Below, piece after piece: positions 16,403 to 23,945 of a stretch of DNA of 64,000 nt. The notes below the pieces were generated by a model. It saw nothing but the letters and a program-made list of their open reading frames with translations, was not told the DNA's origin and made no database searches. The stretch lies in assembly GCF_005233515.1 (NCBI RefSeq), contig NZ_QFZZ01000006.1, positions 243,144 to 307,143 of the forward strand. Reading direction: 5' to 3'. The translations under genes and the position numbers were made by a program. Each line of letters begins with the position of its first letter. The first letter of the stretch is position 1. This DNA is from Pseudomonas sp. CFBP13508 (GTDB lineage: Bacteria > Pseudomonadota > Gammaproteobacteria > Pseudomonadales > Pseudomonadaceae).

Positions 16403-17433
16403 GGGGATGTCTCGGCAACGGTGGGTTCGCTGGCGATGTTGTCGTCTTCGTCATCGCCGTATTCGGTGGTGAAGCCTTGTGCATCGAGGCCCTGTTCGCG
16501 CAGATGGCGCACGAGCACGCCGATCGAGCCGTGGGTGACCATCACCCGTTCCGCGCCGGTCTGGTTGATCGCCCAGAGCAGGCCGGGCCAATCGGCGTGA
16601 TCGGAGAGGACGAAACCGCGATCGACACCGCGCCGCCGTCGGGTTCCGCGCAGGCGCATCCAGCCGCTGGCGAAGGCATCGCTGAACTCGCCGAAACGCC
16701 GCATCCAGGTACTGCCGCCCGCTGACGGCGGCGCAATGACCAGCGCTTGGCGCATGATCGGATCGCTTTTTTTCACGTCGCCCGCGTAGATCGTCGGCGG
16801 CAGGTACACGCCGGCATCGCGGTAGACGCGGTTCAGCGGTTCGACCGCGCCATGGCTGAGGATCGGCCCGAGGGTTTCGTCAATGCCATGGAGAATCCGC
16901 TGCGCCTTGCCGAAGGAATAGCAGAACAACACGCTGGCCTTACCGGCGGCAATATTGGCCGCCCACCACTGATTGATCTCGGCGAAGATCTGCGCCTGCG
17001 GCTGCCAGCGATAGATCGGCAGGCCGAAGGTCGATTCGGTGATGAACGTGTGGCAGCGCACCGGTTCGAATGGGGCGCAAGTGCCATCCGGCTCGACCTT
17101 GTAATCTCCTGACGCAACCCAGACTTCGCCGCCATATTCCAGGCGCACTTGCGCTGAACCGAGGACATGCCCAGCCGGGTGAAAACTCAAGGTCACGCCG
17201 TGGTGTGTCAGGCGTTGGCCGTAGTCGAGGGTTTGCAACTGGATGTCCTGACCCAGGCGCGCGCGCAGAATCCCGGCGCTGGCGCTGCTCGACAGGTAGT
17301 GCTGATTACCGGTGCGCGCGTGATCGCCATGGGCATGGGTGATCACTGAACGCTCGACCGGCCGCCACGGATCGATATAGAAATCCCCGGCGGGGCAGTA
17401 GAGACCTTCAGGTCGGGCAATAACAAGATCCAT
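16399..17433 (-). CDS. Ligase-associated exonuclease, metallo-beta-lactamase/beta-CASP fold
   Basis: A 344-residue protein related to the Artemis/SNM1 and CPSF73 nucleases. The metal-binding HxHxDH motif is THAHGDHA (about residue 33), followed by PAGHVLGSAQ, SGDYK (the Asp ligand), and the beta-CASP motifs near TESTFG, SFGKAQ and VLSDHADW. It begins the two-gene operon with the ligase. In other bacteria helicase and phosphoesterase follow in the same cluster; here they lie beyond the aot operon. Confidence 0.9.
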   Translation of the reverse strand: MDLVIARPEGLYCPAGDFYIDPWRPVERSVITHAHGDHARTGNQHYLSSSASAGILRARLGQDIQLQTLDYGQRLTHHGVTLSFHPAGHVLGSAQVRLEYGGEVWVASGDYKVEPDGTCAPFEPVRCHTFITESTFGLPIYRWQPQAQIFAEINQWWAANIAAGKASVLFCYSFGKAQRILHGIDETLGPILSHGAVEPLNRVYRDAGVYLPPTIYAGDVKKSDPIMRQALVIAPPSAGGSTWMRRFGEFSDAFASGWMRLRGTRRRRGVDRGFVLSDHADWPGLLWAINQTGAERVMVTHGSIGVLVRHLREQGLDAQGFTTEYGDDEDDNIASEPTVAETSP

Positions 17434-17509
17434 GTCGTGACCGGAATGGGGGGCTTGTTAGCTATGAGGCGGGCGTGAGGCTGGAAGTTCGATCGGCTTT
17501 AAAGCGCTA

Positions 17510-17684
17510 CCCTCACCCCAGCCCTCTCCCAGAGGGAGAGGGGGCCGACCGAGTTGAATATGGACCCGGCACAGCCTTGAGCCTGATCCAATGTTGGATT
17601 CACTCTCTCTCTTTCAGGTCGGCGCAATACCCAAGCATCCCCCAATCAGTCCCCTCTCCCTTCGGGAGAGGGCTAGGGTGAGGG
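17510..17684. mobile_element. MITE-like element, copy A (175 bp)
   Basis: Bounded by inverted termini CCCTCACCCCAGCCCTCTCC and GGAGAGGGCTAGGGTGAGGG (one mismatch over 21 positions, each with an inner GAGAGGG hairpin). The interior has no gene. A second copy at 25869-26046 shares the termini, the sub-terminal GCCGACCGAG and TTTCAGGTCGG, and ATCCCCCAATCAGTCCCC, while the middle has diverged. Confidence 0.75.
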
Positions 17685-17700
17685 GCTGTTGATCTTCGCT

Positions 17701-20151
17701 CTATTTACCGGGCGTCAGGGTCAAGCGGGCCTTGCCATACACCCGATCAAAGTTCTGCGGCTGCATCGGCAGGCCGATGTACTGACCTTTCAGCCATGCA
17801 TCGATCCCGTTCAGGTAGTTCGGACTCAGTGGATTGCCCGACTGCCCCGTGCCGTTCTGCGCCATCAGCGGTTCGCTCTGGCCGAAGTCGACGATGAAAC
17901 GCATCGACGGCGCACGCATCGTGGCGAAGTCCTGACCCCAGGCAAATGCCGAGCTGTTCAGCGTGGTGTGATCGCCTCCAGCCGCCAGCGGCCCGCGTAC
18001 AGTCTGACCATTGCTGTTTTTCCACGCATAGCTGTGCAATTTGCCCCACTGCCAGGCGCGATGATCGCCGCCCAACTGGCTGTCTCCCGCTGTAATCGCT
18101 GCAGCGAGACTGCGGGCGAGAATCACGGATTTGTCTTCCTTCTGCGGCGTGCGCAGGTCATCCCAGAACGGACTGTCCTCACGCCCCAAGAGATGATCGG
18201 CCTGCGCCGCGTAGGACAGATCGCCATTGGCGACAAAAGCCTTCCACGCCGGGCTCGACTCAGGACCCAGTTCATCGAGGAAGATCTGCTTCATGCTTTC
18301 CTGCAGAAACAGTTCATAAATCGCGGCATCCGCCGAGGTCGGGCTGAGCTTGCCGTCGAACGCCATCAAACGGGTGAAGGCTTCGCGCGCCTTGCTGCGT
18401 TCGGCTTCCGGCAGGGCGTCGATCGCCTGTTTCAGCGGTTGCTTCATGCCCGGTGCTTCAAAGACTTTTTTCAGCTTGGCGGCGAAGGTGGTGGTCTGGT
18501 CGTACTGCATGGTGATCACGCTGCGGCTGTCGTGCTTGCCGCTGCCAGCCATTTCCGCCAAGCGTTCGCCGCGCTCCGGTGCCGCCCAGGATTTCGACAA
18601 CTGCATGCCGTAGCCGTCGGGGATGACGCGCTGGTTGGCGGTGCCGAGCCAGCCTTGTGCCGGGTCCTGATCGTAGGGGTGCAGCATCGGGTCGGCGTAA
18701 CCGTCCCAGTCGTAGCGACCGTCCCAACCCGGCGAGGGCAGCAGGCCTTCGCCTTCGCGACGGTTGGGGAAGCGCCCGGTGACTTGCCAGCCGATATTGC
18801 TTGCGTCGGCGAATACCAGATTGAGGGTGATGGCGCGGATTTCGCGGCTGGCGTCCGAGGCGCGCTCGACGTTTTGCGCGCGGGTCAGATCGAAGAAGGC
18901 ATCCAGGGTTTTGTCGTCAGTGAAATTCGGTGTCTGCAACGCGAGGCCGAAACCGCTGCCCTGCGCCGCTGCCTGGGAACTGTTGAGCAGCGCGCCGTGG
19001 CGGGTTTCGTAAACGGCTTCGCGAATCGGCCGCTGGCCTTTGACGAAGTAGGTTTCGTTGCGCACGCCCAGCGGCTGCCATTTGCCGTTGACCTCATAGG
19101 TCAGGCTGCTGCCCTGACGGCGGATTTTCTCGAGGAAAAGATCCTGGTTATCGCCGAGCACGCTGGTCATGCTCCACGCCACTTTGCCGTTGAACCCACC
19201 GAGCACCATCGGCAGACCGGCAACCGTGACGCCGGCGGCCTGATATTTCGGCGCACGGATCTGCACGAAACTCCACAGCGACGGCGCGGCCAGCGGCCCG
19301 TGGGCATCGCTGGCCAGCAGGCTCTTGCCGCTGCGGCTGCGTTGCGGGGCAATCGCCCAGTTGTTCGCAGTCGGCGTGGCGAGCAGGTTCAGCGCCGACA
19401 GTTGCTGGCTGGCGGTGCTCAATTCCGTCAGCCCCGGAATCTGCCCGTTGAGCTTGAGGCCTTGCAGTTTGTCGGCTTCAGCCACTGGCAGGTTTTCATC
19501 AGGCGCCGACGGGCTCAGCCAGGCGAGTTTGTCAGTGGTGACGGTTTGCGCGAGCACCAGCGACTGGATTTCCTCCGGCAGGTTGGCCGACTGGCTGAAA
19601 TTCAGCAGGGCAAAAATCAGCGCCGAATCTTCCGGTTTCCAGTATTCCGGTTTGTAACCGCTGGCGGCGAGGTCGCCCGGCAACTTGTCGGCGTAGCGGA
19701 ACAGGTAGGCGTTGACGCCCCGTGCGTAGACTTCGAAGAAACGCTTGAGCCGTGGCGACGAGGCCTTGTACAGCTCGCCGGCGCTCTTTTTCAGATTGAC
19801 CGCGCGCATGTAGCGGTCGGCATCGAGCATCGACGCGCCGGACATTTCCGCCAACCGGCCCTGAGCCAACAGGCGCAGGGTGACCATCTGGTTGATGCGG
19901 TCGCTGGCGTGGACGTAACCGAGACTGAACAGCGCGTCATGAAAGCTGTTGCTTTCGATCAGCGGCATGCCCATCGCATTGCGCCGCACCGAAACGTTCT
20001 GCGCCAGGCCCTTGAGCGGTTGCACGCCGGAGGTCGGCGGCAGGCTGTCCTGGGCGTTCCAGGTCTGGCAACCGGACAGGCCGAGAACACCGGCCACTGC
20101 TGCGGCAACGCCGAACCGGGGAAGAAAATGTGTAAGGGCTGGCGAGGCCAT
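17701..20151 (-). CDS. quiP: QuiP-like penicillin/AHL acylase-family lipoprotein, nucleophile Ser replaced by Ala
   Basis: An 816-residue Ntn-hydrolase precursor. The N-terminus MASPALTHFLPRFG and lipobox GLSGC (Cys28) predict a periplasmic lipoprotein; overall it closely resembles P. aeruginosa QuiP, which degrades long-chain acyl-homoserine lactones after self-cleavage into two subunits. In such enzymes the cleavage junction is SNNW with Ser as both the new N-terminus and nucleophile. Here it reads TANNWAIAP: Ala262 (codon GCG at 19366-19368) stands where Ser is expected. Unless Thr261 takes over, the protein should neither self-process nor hydrolyse amides. The frame is otherwise intact. 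Symbol given by resemblance. Confidence 0.82.
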   Translation of the reverse strand: MASPALTHFLPRFGVAAAVAGVLGLSGCQTWNAQDSLPPTSGVQPLKGLAQNVSVRRNAMGMPLIESNSFHDALFSLGYVHASDRINQMVTLRLLAQGRLAEMSGASMLDADRYMRAVNLKKSAGELYKASSPRLKRFFEVYARGVNAYLFRYADKLPGDLAASGYKPEYWKPEDSALIFALLNFSQSANLPEEIQSLVLAQTVTTDKLAWLSPSAPDENLPVAEADKLQGLKLNGQIPGLTELSTASQQLSALNLLATPTANNWAIAPQRSRSGKSLLASDAHGPLAAPSLWSFVQIRAPKYQAAGVTVAGLPMVLGGFNGKVAWSMTSVLGDNQDLFLEKIRRQGSSLTYEVNGKWQPLGVRNETYFVKGQRPIREAVYETRHGALLNSSQAAAQGSGFGLALQTPNFTDDKTLDAFFDLTRAQNVERASDASREIRAITLNLVFADASNIGWQVTGRFPNRREGEGLLPSPGWDGRYDWDGYADPMLHPYDQDPAQGWLGTANQRVIPDGYGMQLSKSWAAPERGERLAEMAGSGKHDSRSVITMQYDQTTTFAAKLKKVFEAPGMKQPLKQAIDALPEAERSKAREAFTRLMAFDGKLSPTSADAAIYELFLQESMKQIFLDELGPESSPAWKAFVANGDLSYAAQADHLLGREDSPFWDDLRTPQKEDKSVILARSLAAAITAGDSQLGGDHRAWQWGKLHSYAWKNSNGQTVRGPLAAGGDHTTLNSSAFAWGQDFATMRAPSMRFIVDFGQSEPLMAQNGTGQSGNPLSPNYLNGIDAWLKGQYIGLPMQPQNFDRVYGKARLTLTPGK

Positions 20152-20352
20152 GGCGAAGCTCCTGCGGGGGTATAAGGCTGGGGGCGCAATAAAGCCGCTA
20201 CGTTAGTGACGGCGCGAGGGCCGCGCAAGCGGGGCGAGCGGTTATTTATGCAGTTGTCGGCTGATCGGTCAGAGGCGTGACAGTTGCTTGTGGGAAAGCG
20301 CTGATGTTGAACTACGGAACGAGTCCCGAGCCCTGTCAGGAGAAAGATCGCT

Positions 20353-20910
20353 ATGGAGCTTCAGAGCAACGCTGCGCTGATCATCATCGACCAGCAGAAA
20401 GGCATTTTGCACCCGCGTCTGGGGCGGCGGAATAATCCTCAGGCCGAGGAAAGAATGCTTGAGCTGCTGGCGCTGTGGCGGCGGAGCAGGCGGCCGGTGA
20501 TCCACGTGCAACATTTGTCGCGCTCGCCTGATTCGGTGTTCTGGCCGGAGCAGTCCGGGGTGGAGTTTCAAGAGCGATTTGTCCCTCAGGACGGTGAATG
20601 GCTGATCCAGAAAGACGTTCCGGATGCGTTTTGCGCGACCGGGCTGGAAGGGCGGTTGCGTGAGGCAGGGATCAGGCAACTGATCATCGTCGGTGTGGCG
20701 ACCAACAACTCAGTTGAGTCGACGGCGCGCACCGCAGGCAATTTGGCGTTCGATACGTTTGTGGCTGAGGATGCGTGCTTCACCTTCGACAAGGCCGATT
20801 ATTTCGGCACACCGCGTACCGCTGAAGAGGTGCACGGGATGTCGCTGGGCAATCTGCATGGGGAGTATGCGACGGTGGTCAGTAGTGTGCAGGTTTTGGC
20901 GGCAGGCTGA
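20353..20910 (+). CDS. Isochorismatase-fold hydrolase with Ser at the catalytic Cys position
   Basis: A 185-residue alpha/beta protein of the nicotinamidase/isochorismatase superfamily. The catalytic Asp (ALIIIDQQKG, Asp13) and Lys (IQKDVPDAF, Lys87) are present. The nucleophile motif reads GVATNNSVESTARTAGN, so Ser120 replaces the usual Cys. Sequences with ATNNSVE occur as a recognisable subgroup from memory, so this may be a subfamily property and not decay. Substrate unknown. It starts 201 bases from the divergently transcribed quiP. Confidence 0.88.
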   Translation: MELQSNAALIIIDQQKGILHPRLGRRNNPQAEERMLELLALWRRSRRPVIHVQHLSRSPDSVFWPEQSGVEFQERFVPQDGEWLIQKDVPDAFCATGLEGRLREAGIRQLIIVGVATNNSVESTARTAGNLAFDTFVAEDACFTFDKADYFGTPRTAEEVHGMSLGNLHGEYATVVSSVQVLAAG

Positions 20911-20935
20911 AGTTTTGTAGTGGAGGCGCCGCCGC

Positions 20936-21128
20936 CTTCGCGAGCAGGCTCGCTCCCACAGTGACCATATTTCTTCAGATGAAACGCGATCCCTGTGGGA
21001 GCGAGCCTGCTCGCGAAAGCGGTGTGTCAGGCGCCAACAATGTTGGAGGTGCCGGCCCCATCGCGAGCAGGCTCACTCCTACAGGAGATCGGTACGCGGT
21101 CACTGTGGGAGCGAGCTTGCTCGCGAAG
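20936..21128. repeat. Two REPIN-like pairs, TGTGGGAGCGAGCCTGCTCG family
   Basis: Four alternating copies of the element: 20936-20960 and 20993-21018 form one inverted pair, 21060-21084 and 21103-21128 a second, slightly degenerate one (CACTCCTACAG, GAGCTTGCTCG). They fill the space between the isochorismatase-like gene and the SEC-C gene. Confidence 0.88.
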
Positions 21129-21165
21129 GCGGCAGGTCAGGCGAAGAAGACCTTCGCCAGTGACA

Positions 21166-21369
21166 TCAAGCGCCGTGGCACTTCTTGAATTTCTTGCCGT
21201 TGCCGCATGGGCAAGGATCGTTGCGGCCGACGTCTTTCAGGGCGTTGCGCACCGGTTCCTGGTGGGCGTGGCCGCAGTTCGGGCCGTGGACATGGCCATG
21301 GTCGTGATCGTGATGGTGGTCATGATCGTGGTTGCAGTCAGGGCCATGGACATGGGGTTGCTGGGTCAT
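21166..21369 (-). CDS. Small His-rich SEC-C motif protein
   Basis: A 67-residue product with two metal-binding parts. Residues 5-38 are exceptionally His/Asp-rich (GPDCNHDHDHHHDHDHGHVH), and residues 48-66 are a SEC-C zinc finger (NDPCPCGNGKKFKKCHG) like that at the C-terminus of SecA. I chose the ATG at 21369, which has CGGAG eight bases upstream; a GTG at 21378 overlapping the stop of the upstream lipoprotein gene (GTGA) is the alternative. A zinc or nickel storage or delivery role is plausible but unproven. Confidence 0.8.
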   Translation of the reverse strand: MTQQPHVHGPDCNHDHDHHHDHDHGHVHGPNCGHAHQEPVRNALKDVGRNDPCPCGNGKKFKKCHGA

Positions 21370-21374
21370 CGAGG

Positions 21375-21860
21375 TCACTCCGGAGTTAGATCGGCGGGGA
21401 TTATCACGCCATTGCGCTCAAGGTGCACGTAGTGGGCGATGAATAAACCGGTTTCCATTTCCCCCTGCAATCGATAGGGAATCTGCTGGTTCGGATTTTT
21501 CAGCAGTTTCACCACCTGTTTGACCTTCGGCCACAGGTTGGTTCGGATCGGCACTTTGAAGTAAGCGCTGCGCTTGGGGCCGACGGTAAACCAGTGCTCG
21601 TGCTCGCCCTCGGTGAGCAGCATGTCGGCCAGATGAATCCGGTATTCGAGGCCGCGCACGGTCAGGTCGCTGTCGTTGGGATTGTCGACGCGAAAGTGCA
21701 GGATGAATTTCTGTTCGAGCAACTTGGCCCGCACCACCTCGACTTTCACCAGATGCACGGCGGGCTCGACGCTGTCATCGCTGAACCAAGAGGCGCAGCC
21801 GCCGAGGTTGAGGGTCAGCATCAACAGCAGAAAATGTAATGTGCGTCGATGACCGAGCAT
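21375..21860 (-). CDS. LEA14-like (water-stress/WHy domain) lipoprotein
   Basis: A 161-residue lipoprotein: signal peptide with lipobox LGGC (Cys22), then one LEA type 2 domain of alternating strands (LEQKFILHFRVDNPNDSDLTVRGLEYRI), whose NPN motif is characteristic of LEA14/WHy proteins. It is translationally coupled to the His-rich SEC-C gene. A role in envelope stress is suggested only by the family. Confidence 0.82.
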   Translation of the reverse strand: MLGHRRTLHFLLLMLTLNLGGCASWFSDDSVEPAVHLVKVEVVRAKLLEQKFILHFRVDNPNDSDLTVRGLEYRIHLADMLLTEGEHEHWFTVGPKRSAYFKVPIRTNLWPKVKQVVKLLKNPNQQIPYRLQGEMETGLFIAHYVHLERNGVIIPADLTPE

Positions 21861-21894
21861 GGTGTTACTCCCTTTGGTGCCAGTCTAGACCTAA

Positions 21895-21975
21895 AAAGAT
21901 CGCAGCCTTCGGCAGCTCCTACAGAATGAACGCAAATTCTTTGTAGGAGCGGCCGAAGGCTGCGATCTTTTGATC
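21895..21975. repeat. REPIN-like inverted pair, GTAGGAGCTG family
   Basis: AAGATCGCAGCCTTCGGCAG and its inverted partner CGGCCGAAGGCTGCGATCTT, separated by about 20 bases, between the LEA-like gene and ychJ. Confidence 0.88.
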
Positions 21976-21981
21976 TTCAGC

Positions 21982-22458
21982 TCAAGCGCCGAAATAACCC
22001 GAACAACACTTCTTGAACTTCTGCCCGCTGCCGCAAGGGCAGCCGTCATTGCGCCCCAGCTTCATCTGCACCGTCGGATCGATGAAGTACCAGCACCCGC
22101 CGTTCTGGACAAATGAGGAGCGCTCGCGATGGCTGTGCTCGCCCTGGCTGTCGTGCCAGCGTGCGGTAAAGGTGACGAAGGCGTGTTCCGGCTGGCCGCC
22201 AAAGACTTCCGAGCTTTCAACCTCGAGGCCGAGCCAGGTGCTTTGTGCACTCCAGTCGCTGATCGATTGTCGGTTCAAGCCCGCCTGCTGCGCGGGCAGG
22301 GTGGTCGCCACCAGATAATCGACCAGCCCCAGCACGTAAGCGCTGTAGCGCGAGCGCATCAAGGCTTCGGCACACGGCGCCGGGTGGCCGTCGTGATAAG
22401 GGCCGCAGCAGGCATCCAGCAGATTGCCGCTGCCGCAAGGGCAAATGGCTGTACTCAT
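21982..22458 (-). CDS. ychJ: YchJ-family protein with two SEC-C motifs
   Basis: A 158-residue protein with a SEC-C finger at each end (CPCGSGNLLDACCGPYH near residue 6 and CPCGSGQKFKKCC near 140) around an NTF2-like YchJ domain (ALMRSRYSAYVLGLVDYLVA). This is the YchJ/UPF0225 architecture. I chose the ATG giving MSTAICPCGSG; the frame is open 28 codons further upstream. It follows the methyltransferase-like gene after 4 bases, so the two probably form an operon. Molecular role unknown; zinc binding expected. Confidence 0.9.
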   Translation of the reverse strand: MSTAICPCGSGNLLDACCGPYHDGHPAPCAEALMRSRYSAYVLGLVDYLVATTLPAQQAGLNRQSISDWSAQSTWLGLEVESSEVFGGQPEHAFVTFTARWHDSQGEHSHRERSSFVQNGGCWYFIDPTVQMKLGRNDGCPCGSGQKFKKCCSGYFGA

Positions 22459-22462
22459 TGCA

Positions 22463-22960
22463 TTACCACCAGTATTTCCCGAAGTTTTCCGGATTGGCCC
22501 AGAAGCGTGAATTGAGCCAGTCGGGGACTTGTTTGTAGTCAAGCAGATCGTAGGTGAACAGGGTCAGCACCTGCTCGTCGCGCTGGAAACGCTCGCTGGC
22601 CTGCAGGGCCAATGAGTAGAAGTCGGTTTCCTGCCAGCCACTGGCCGCCAGATCCGCCAGCACCGCGATGCGACTGGCGTTGAGATTGCGGATGCCGCCC
22701 AACAGATTCAGGCCATCGCGCTTGGGCAAATGTTCCAGGCAATCGACCACCAGCGCCAGATCGAAGCGTTGCGCGGCCAGCTCAGCCGGCAGACCGCCGG
22801 GTGCGGCATGGGCGACCACGGTATCTGGATGCGCGTCCTTGAAAGCGCTCAAGGCGGGAAACTCGCTGGCGCCGATCAACAGCAATCGAGCCGGGGCGTA
22901 GCGATCCAGCAAAGCGGCCAGCGCCTGTTGCGGCGTGCGCGAAGAAATGGCGACGTTCAT
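22463..22960 (-). CDS. Methyltransferase-like protein, unknown function (possibly DUF6231)
   Basis: A 165-residue protein with a reduced Rossmann-like fold: an opening strand LLLIGASEFPAL, a PGGLPAEL turn, and a strand with acidic end FDLALVVDCLEHLPKRDG where class I methyltransferases have motif IV. The usual GxGxG loop is not recognisable and the protein is short, so SAM binding is uncertain. It ends in a conserved-looking aromatic tail NPENFGKYWW. First gene of the pair with ychJ. Confidence 0.72.
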   Translation of the reverse strand: MNVAISSRTPQQALAALLDRYAPARLLLIGASEFPALSAFKDAHPDTVVAHAAPGGLPAELAAQRFDLALVVDCLEHLPKRDGLNLLGGIRNLNASRIAVLADLAASGWQETDFYSLALQASERFQRDEQVLTLFTYDLLDYKQVPDWLNSRFWANPENFGKYWW

Positions 22961-23116
22961 CGAAGCTCCTCAGTCAGACCGCCAAGACTAGCCTGCCAGA
23001 CCGCGTCGGCAAAGCGCCCGGTGGCGGCGGTTTTCGCCGAAAGAGGCGAACCCCTGTGAACACGGTCGCAAACAGCGGTGGCCTATTGCTGGCGGAGATT
23101 AAAACTCCGGTCTTTA

Positions 23117-23151
23117 CTCCCTGAATCGGTTTTAAGCCGATCCCTCAGGAG
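23117..23151 (+). promoter_or_regulatory. Leader hairpin covering the Shine-Dalgarno of the first OmpA lipoprotein
   Basis: CTCCCTGAATCGG and CCGATCCCTCAGGAG can pair around a TTTTAAG loop with a small internal bulge. The AGGAG at 23147-23151, the ribosome-binding site of the gene starting at 23160, lies in the 3' arm. The same arrangement recurs before the second paralogue. Confidence 0.6.
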
Positions 23152-23159
23152 AAAACTAG

Positions 23160-23855
23160 ATGAGCATAGTTCGGACAGCATTACCCTTGGTTCTGCTAAC
23201 CAGTGTGTTGACTGGTTGTGCAGGTTTGCAGAAGACCGACTGGCCGACCTGTGCGGCGGTCGGTGGTGTGGTCGGTGCCGGTCTCGGCGCGACGGAAAGC
23301 GCTTCGTGGGCCGGTTACGGTGCACTGCTTGTCGGTGGTACGGCAGCGGCCTATTGCTGGGTGCATGGTGACGGCGATGAAGACGGCGATGGCGTGCCGG
23401 ACAGTCGCGACAAGTGCCCGGGCACACCTAAAGGCGTGCAGGTCGATGCTGACGGTTGCCCGCCACCGACGCCTGCGCCAGTGGTCGAAGAAGCGGTTGT
23501 GGTCAAGGAAGAAACCATCGTCATTCGTGATGTGCATTTCGAGTTCGACAAAGCCACGCTGACCGGCCCTGACAAGCAAGTGCTGGACAAGGTCGCCGAT
23601 CGCCTGAAGCAGGAATCCTCTACCGCGCAACTGACCGTGACCGGTCACACCGACAGTGTCGGCAGCGATGCCTACAACAAGAAACTGTCGGATCGTCGTG
23701 CGCACTCGGTGGTGGAATACCTGATTCAGCAGGGTGTACCGCGTGCCAGCTTCGTTTCGGTGTCGGGCCTTGGTGAAAGCCAGCCTGTTGCCGACAACAA
23801 GTCGGCCGATGGTCGCGCGCAGAACCGTCGCACCGAAATCAAAATCGTCCGCTAG
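23160..23855 (+). CDS. OmpA-family lipoprotein with calcium-binding (TSP3-type) repeat, copy 1
   Basis: A 231-residue envelope protein. Lipobox LTGC (Cys20) predicts lipidation. Residues 30-65 are a Gly-rich segment (GGVVGAGLGA, GALLVGGTAAAYCW) like a glycine zipper; residues 70-100 are Asp-rich (DGDEDGDGVPDSRDKCPGTP), a thrombospondin type 3-like calcium-binding repeat; residues 125-231 are an OmpA C-terminal peptidoglycan-binding domain (FEFDKATLT, VTGHTDSVGSDAYNKKLSDR, NRRTEIKI). It should anchor the outer membrane to peptidoglycan. A paralogue follows 90 bases downstream. Confidence 0.9.
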   Translation: MSIVRTALPLVLLTSVLTGCAGLQKTDWPTCAAVGGVVGAGLGATESASWAGYGALLVGGTAAAYCWVHGDGDEDGDGVPDSRDKCPGTPKGVQVDADGCPPPTPAPVVEEAVVVKEETIVIRDVHFEFDKATLTGPDKQVLDKVADRLKQESSTAQLTVTGHTDSVGSDAYNKKLSDRRAHSVVEYLIQQGVPRASFVSVSGLGESQPVADNKSADGRAQNRRTEIKIVR

Positions 23856-23862
23856 CCCCTCT

Positions 23863-23893
23863 CGCATCCGCGGCTTGTGCAGTCGCGGATGCG
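23863..23893 (+). terminator. Hairpin between the tandem OmpA lipoprotein genes
   Basis: Perfect 10-base-pair inverted repeat CGCATCCGCG/CGCGGATGCG with an 11-base loop, followed by GGTCTTT. The T-tract is poor, so termination may be partial. Confidence 0.55.
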
Positions 23894-23901
23894 GGTCTTT
23901 A

Positions 23902-23936
23902 CTCCTGTGTAACCGGTATGGGCCGGTACACAGGAG
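23902..23936 (+). promoter_or_regulatory. Leader hairpin covering the Shine-Dalgarno of the second OmpA lipoprotein
   Basis: CTCCTGTGTAACCGG and CCGGTACACAGGAG pair over 14 positions with one bulged A around a TATGGG loop. The AGGAG at 23932-23936 serves the ATG at 23946 and lies fully in the 3' arm. Both leaders share the preceding GGTCTTTACTCC, so the structure appears to have been duplicated with the gene. Confidence 0.68.
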
Positions 23937-23945
23937 CGTTCACAA

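Noticed and set aside
7473..17433. A Ku/LigD non-homologous end-joining locus
   Set aside because: The ligase has no polymerase or LigD nuclease domain and no ku gene is present; the neighbours are those of the Lhr-helicase-associated set.
17689..20175. Plus-strand open frame of 828 codons lying over quiP
   Set aside because: It is antisense to quiP over its whole length, has no ribosome-binding site, no recognisable domain, and reads as Ala/Arg/His/Gln-rich text typical of the antisense of GC-rich genes.
20936..21128. Regularly spaced repeats that might suggest a CRISPR array
   Set aside because: The four copies alternate in orientation and are imperfect, recur singly elsewhere as inverted pairs, and no cas gene is present; they are REPIN-type elements.
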